From positions 3,095 through 13,192 of the forward strand of contig JAJQGR010000263.1 of the NCBI GenBank assembly GCA_021200345.1: 10,098 nt of DNA, given 5' to 3'. This DNA comes from Lachnospiraceae bacterium (GTDB lineage Bacteria; Bacillota; Clostridia; Lachnospirales; Lachnospiraceae). Of the stretch, positions 6,649-10,098 are shown one piece after another. Under the pieces are notes generated by a model. The model was not told where the DNA came from. It saw only the letters and a program-made list of their open reading frames with translations, and ran no database searches. Position 1 is the stretch's first letter. The number at the start of each line of letters is the position of its first letter. Position numbers and translations under genes: made by a program.

Positions 6649-6682
6649 TTGATTTTTGAAAGGGGATAAAGTATTCTATAGT
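6649..6682 (+). promoter_or_regulatory. Weak candidate promoter before the membrane protein gene
   Basis: Two overlapping readings are possible in the 89-base gap: TTGATT (6649-6654) with TATTCT (6672-6677) at 17 bp, or TTGAAA (6656-6661) with TATAGT (6677-6682) at a short 15 bp. Neither is compelling alone. No terminator follows the deacetylase gene, so the membrane protein gene may be co-transcribed with it. Confidence 0.3.
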
Positions 6683-6723
6683 TGTGCGTAAGAAATTTGA
6701 AATGAAATGGAGAAAGCGGCAAA

Positions 6724-8613
6724 ATGCCTGATAAGCAGAAGAGCAAAATAGCCGGGCAGTGGCTGGTTCCGACAATCATCGTACTGGCACTTTTTATTTT
6801 TGCAGGGTGCAGGTACGGCTTTTGGTTTGCCTCCAACGATGATTACGTGATGAACGCGATTCTTTCCGGAGCGTATCTGGGCAGATCGGATATTCATAAT
6901 GTATACATGTCTCCTGTGCTTGGTGTTGTATTTTCAGCCCTGTATCGTGTCATCCCTGCGGTGCCATGGTACGGTCTGTTTTTGGCGGGAAGTCAGTTCG
7001 CGGCTCTTTGGCTGTGCTTAAGATGTATTTACGGCCGCTGTGAACAGACGCTGACTAAAATCGTTGGCACAGTGTGCTTCGCAGCTTTGTTTTCCGCGCT
7101 TTTATTTTCGGAGCTGGTGTTTTGCCAATACACGCTGGTGGCGGCGGTACTGGCGGATTCCGCTGTTTTTTTAGTCCTGCTGGATCGTCAGGAGGAAGCC
7201 GCAATACGATGGAAGTCTCTGGTGGTTCCTTTTGCTTTGTATGTGCTGGCAGAACTTTTGCGCAGTAACGTGGGGCTGATGCATCTGGTGTTTCTGGGGA
7301 TTGCCTGCCTGTATCGGCTTTTGTGGGCGGAAGGAAGCAGGACAAGCCGGGCGCAAAAAGTCCTGCTGACAGCAGCTGCCATACTCCTGGGGCTGGGAGC
7401 CGTGCTTCATGAGACTATCCTGGTGATTGGATGTATCGGACTTCTTTGCTGTTATCTCATTGTATGGCTGATACAGTCTTTCAGGCAGAAAAAGGCTGTC
7501 ATATTAAAATATACTGCGTTTTTTGCAGGCGTGGTTGTGACGGCGCTGATCAGCTGGGCGGTCACTTATGCGGTTTATCATGCGGGAAGCTGGGCAGATT
7601 ATACGGAATTTAATCAATACAGAACAGAGCTTTATGATTATAATGGGGTTCCTTATTATGGCGAGTATGAGGAGCTTTATGGGGAGCTGGGCTTTACAGG
7701 GAATGGATATTATTTGCTGGCCAATTGTGACATCGCTTTTTCGGATCTGGCGAATACGGAGGCAATGCAGCGGCTTTCGGAGGCTTCCGCCCCGGATCGG
7801 ACGTTCTGGCTGAATGATATTAAAAGAATCATCCTGAATGTGGTAGATAAGTTTCAGAGTGATCCCATGCAGCCCTATGACAATCTGTTGATTGTAACAT
7901 TTCTGGCGGCAGCCTTTGTGTGTCTGCTGGGGCAGGACTGGATGGCACTACTTCAGCTCCAGTTTCTGGCCTTTGCCCATGTGCTGTGCTGGTCATATCT
8001 GTATTGGCTGGACAGGGTGCTGGACAGAGTGACTGTGGGCATTTATCTGGCGGAAATCCTTCTGCTGGCGGCAGTTTGTATTTTAAAATCTGCCGGAATC
8101 CGGCAGAGAATGTCCAGAGGCATTCTGTATCTGGGATTGGGGATTGGAACAATTTACTTTACGGTGGTAATGGTTCAGGAAATGACGGCGTTTGGGGAAA
8201 CTTATCAGGAAACGATTGAGAAAAATCAAAGCTGGGAAGCCTGTAAGGAATATTGCAGAGAGAATCCAGAACAGCTCTATTTTCTGGATGTGTTGTCTTT
8301 CAGCAGTTTTTCAGAAAGTATTTTTGATCCATATAGGACGCAGACACAGAACTATGAACTGGCGGGAGGGTGGTTTGCGAAAAGTCCGCTTTATGATGAA
8401 AAGCTGAACAATTATGGAATCAGCGGAACCATATATGAGGAGCTGGAAAGCGGCGGTGTTATTTATTATATCTGTGAATTTGGAAAAGGCGCGGATTGGA
8501 TTGCCGACTTTTTTGCCGATTATGATGTGGATGTGGACATTCAGAGAGTGGACGGAATTTTCGTGGATTTCGAGGAAGTGATGACAGTATATATGATTGC
8601 CGGTAATGCTTAA
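6724..8613 (+). CDS. Polytopic membrane protein, putative GT-C glycosyltransferase
   Basis: This 629-aa protein is a large integral membrane protein of uncertain function. TM1 (about 14-36) is followed by an external loop with SNDDYVMNAILSG (37-49), whose Asp39-Asp40 pair sits where GT-C enzymes keep catalytic acidic residues. Further hydrophobic spans, about ten in all, cover 62-76, 83-103, 111-155, 165-200, 212-250, 260-285 and 387-485. A large external loop (about 286-385) contains NQYRTELYDYNG. The repeat-like LDRVLDRV at 429-436 lies before a helix, and residues 490-629 form a soluble, aromatic and acidic tail. This layout fits GT-C transferases that use polyprenyl-phosphate sugars to decorate surface polymers; no specific family can be named from sequence alone. 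GGAG (6709-6712) lies a rather long 11 nt from ATG 6724. Being next to pdaA it may share a cell-envelope role. A non-enzymatic membrane protein is not excluded. Confidence 0.85.
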   Translation: MPDKQKSKIAGQWLVPTIIVLALFIFAGCRYGFWFASNDDYVMNAILSGAYLGRSDIHNVYMSPVLGVVFSALYRVIPAVPWYGLFLAGSQFAALWLCLRCIYGRCEQTLTKIVGTVCFAALFSALLFSELVFCQYTLVAAVLADSAVFLVLLDRQEEAAIRWKSLVVPFALYVLAELLRSNVGLMHLVFLGIACLYRLLWAEGSRTSRAQKVLLTAAAILLGLGAVLHETILVIGCIGLLCCYLIVWLIQSFRQKKAVILKYTAFFAGVVVTALISWAVTYAVYHAGSWADYTEFNQYRTELYDYNGVPYYGEYEELYGELGFTGNGYYLLANCDIAFSDLANTEAMQRLSEASAPDRTFWLNDIKRIILNVVDKFQSDPMQPYDNLLIVTFLAAAFVCLLGQDWMALLQLQFLAFAHVLCWSYLYWLDRVLDRVTVGIYLAEILLLAAVCILKSAGIRQRMSRGILYLGLGIGTIYFTVVMVQEMTAFGETYQETIEKNQSWEACKEYCRENPEQLYFLDVLSFSSFSESIFDPYRTQTQNYELAGGWFAKSPLYDEKLNNYGISGTIYEELESGGVIYYICEFGKGADWIADFFADYDVDVDIQRVDGIFVDFEEVMTVYMIAGNA

Positions 8614-8741
8614 CATCAATAATGCCTGCAGTTGACCTGAAAAACATAAACAGTGAAATTTGTCTGCGTGGGATGGCAGTGTTCTCTGAGGTGAACTGTA
8701 AAAGGTAAGGATAAATCTATAAGAAAGAAGGATCAGAAAAA
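8614..8741 (+). other. Intergenic region before the ROK gene with an imperfect inverted repeat
   Basis: The 128-base gap holds no clear terminator or promoter. CAGTTGACCT (8629-8638) and AGGTGAACTG (8689-8698) are inverted copies with one central mismatch, 50 nt apart. A TATAAG (8718-8723) lacks a suitable -35. The gap ends in AAGAAGGA (8725-8732), a good ribosome binding site 9 nt before ATG 8742. Confidence 0.35.
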
Positions 8742-9647
8742 ATGAAATTTTGTGTACTGGACATTGGGGGAACCTTTATTAAGGGCGCTGTTATGGATGA
8801 AAACGCCAACATCATCCAGCGGATGAAGGTAAAAAGCGACTGTTCCGGGCTGGAGGCACTGCTGGATAGCCTGGATGAAATCATTGCGCCGGTGGCAGCG
8901 GTTGTGGAGGGCATTGCCATCAGCATGCCGGGCAAGATTGACTGTGATAACGGTATCGCCAGAACCGGCGGCGCGTTTTCCTTTATCAGGGATTTTCCAA
9001 TTTTGTCAATTATTGAGGAAAAATATCATCTGCCCGTTGCCCTGGAAAATGACCGGAAGGCGGCGGCCAGCGCGGAAAACTGGGTGGGAGCTTTAAAAGA
9101 CGTGAAAAACGGCCTGGTGTTTATTTTTGGAACCGGTATAGGCGGCGGAATTATTATAGATAACCGGGTAATGAAAGGCAGCCATTTCGCGGCGGGGGAG
9201 CTGAGTCTGTGCCTGCTGAATAAGGAGGCGGAGGGATTTTCCATGTCCAATATGATCACCACGACTTCCAGCACCAGAGGACTTCTGGATATGTATCAGG
9301 AGATGTCCGGTATGGAAGAGAAGGTGGACGGCGTGGAATTCTTCAGACGCGCCAACGAGGGTGAGGAGACGGCGCTTTTGACATTGCGGCGTTTTGCCAG
9401 AATTACGGCGCACTATCTGTTTGAACTGCAGGTAGTGCTGGACGTGGATCGGGTGGCGATTGGCGGCGGTATCAGTGAGCAGCCTCTGCTGTTACAGGTG
9501 TTGAATGAGGAGCTGGACAAGGCGTACGATACCCAGTTTCCTTTGCCCTGCGTGCGTCCTGAGCTGGTAAAATGCCGTTTTGGCAACGATGCCAATCTGA
9601 TTGGCGCGCTGAAAGGATTGCTGGATTCGGGAAAGCTTGGATCGTAA
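8742..9647 (+). CDS. ROK-family sugar kinase-like protein lacking the zinc motif
   Basis: This 301-aa cytoplasmic protein has the ROK (repressor/ORF/kinase) kinase fold and no N-terminal helix-turn-helix, so it is a kinase-type rather than a regulator-type member. The phosphate-1 motif DIGGTFIKG is at 7-15. The putative catalytic Asp104 lies in LENDRKAA (101-108), GTGIGGG (130-136) is the second phosphate loop, and the adenosine region is near VAIGGGIS (238-245). The usual sugar-binding GE-x-GH is GELSL (152-156): the Glu is kept, but the His that also binds zinc is replaced by Leu. The following C-x-C-G-x-x-G-C cluster is absent. Such zinc-less ROK proteins exist, so activity is still plausible, perhaps on a glucoside or amino sugar; the substrate is unknown. 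It could phosphorylate sugar imported by the upstream ABC system (inference from context). AAGAAGGA at 8725-8732 supports the start. Confidence 0.9.
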   Translation: MKFCVLDIGGTFIKGAVMDENANIIQRMKVKSDCSGLEALLDSLDEIIAPVAAVVEGIAISMPGKIDCDNGIARTGGAFSFIRDFPILSIIEEKYHLPVALENDRKAAASAENWVGALKDVKNGLVFIFGTGIGGGIIIDNRVMKGSHFAAGELSLCLLNKEAEGFSMSNMITTTSSTRGLLDMYQEMSGMEEKVDGVEFFRRANEGEETALLTLRRFARITAHYLFELQVVLDVDRVAIGGGISEQPLLLQVLNEELDKAYDTQFPLPCVRPELVKCRFGNDANLIGALKGLLDSGKLGS

Positions 9648-9711
9648 GTGCCTTTCCCCCGCGCCAAGATGCCGGGTGGAATGAAAAACGGGCGGATGAG
9701 GGAAGATACGC

Positions 9712-10098
9712 ATGAGCATCATTGTATTATTGATTTTCATAGGAATTATTACAAAAGGGACCAATCAGGACCGCAGACGCAGCGACATCTTTAAAAAGGT
9801 GATCGGAGCGTATGTGGGGATATCCATATTGGCAGGACTGCTTTCTTCCGGAGGCTTTGTCTCCGTTGCGGTGATTGGACTGTTGATTTGGTATTTTACC
9901 AGCAGGAAGCAAAAGTCTGAGAAAGACAGATGGCAGGAATGGCAGGAATCCTATGATCAGGGACGCAGAAATGCCGCTGATTCAAAAAATTCCTACAGTA
10001 ATTCCAACGGCGGACAGGGAACGAAAAAGGCTGCGGGGGCAGGGCGATTTTCCCAGACCCAGCCCGATCCCATGTCCAGGATGGAAAGCAGTCTCCTT
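9712..10098 (+). CDS. Membrane protein of unknown function, 3' partial
   Basis: An open frame begins at ATG 9712 after GAGGGA (9698-9703, 8-nt spacer) and runs without a stop through the last base, giving 129 codons of a longer gene. Residues 2-14 (SIIVLLIFIGIIT) are hydrophobic. A basic, polar stretch (KGTNQDRRRSDIFKK, 15-29) follows, then a long hydrophobic region (about 31-62) that could hold one or two helices. After this the protein becomes cytoplasmic-like, highly polar and low in complexity, with W-Q-E-W-Q-E and a Ser/Asn/Gly/Gln-rich linker. No domain is recognisable in the visible part; the functional domain may lie beyond the window. It follows the ROK gene by 64 nt with no visible terminator between them, so the two may be co-transcribed. 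Confidence 0.72.
   Translation, partial: MSIIVLLIFIGIITKGTNQDRRRSDIFKKVIGAYVGISILAGLLSSGGFVSVAVIGLLIWYFTSRKQKSEKDRWQEWQESYDQGRRNAADSKNSYSNSNGGQGTKKAAGAGRFSQTQPDPMSRMESSLL

Overview
All recognisable genes in this window read on the + strand. The contents suggest a Gram-positive, probably spore-forming member of the Clostridia, most like a gut Lachnospiraceae-type anaerobe. The reasons are the lipobox-type lipoproteins, strong AGGAGG-like ribosome binding sites, the clostridial form of a PdaA-type spore/cell-wall deacetylase, and a CUT1 sugar importer carrying its own MalK/UgpC-type ATPase. This taxonomic placement is inference; there is no rRNA or marker gene here.

Bases 1-4577 hold a compact CUT1 carbohydrate ABC import operon: ATPase (5' end outside the window), two permeases and a solute-binding lipoprotein. 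The ATPase/permease junction overlaps by 8 nt and the permease/binding-protein junction by ATGA; only an 82-nt gap separates the two permeases. The binding protein is unusual: besides the N-terminal lipobox it has a C-terminal LPATA + hydrophobic helix + basic tail.

Bases 4574-5669 form a separate transcription unit. A near-consensus promoter (TTGAAA-N16-TATAAT) is embedded in the end of the binding-protein gene, and its predicted transcript begins with a 17-bp hairpin. The unit encodes a lipoprotein with an acidic linker and two repeated beta-rich (OB-like) domains, and ends at a 16-bp intrinsic terminator.

Bases 5685-8613 carry a possible 33-codon leader ORF coupled to a PdaA-type polysaccharide deacetylase, then a large polytopic membrane protein with features of a GT-C glycosyltransferase. 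Bases 8742-9647 encode a ROK-family protein lacking the usual zinc motif. From 9712 a two-helix membrane protein of unknown function runs off the window end.

The common theme is carbohydrate: import, sugar phosphorylation (ROK), and cell-wall or surface-glycan editing (PdaA, GT-C). The transported sugar cannot be read from sequence. I see no CRISPR array, mobile element, tRNA or rRNA. The least explained features are the 5'-UTR hairpin at 4607-4644, with an alternative pairing to the ribosome binding site, and the doubly anchored binding protein.
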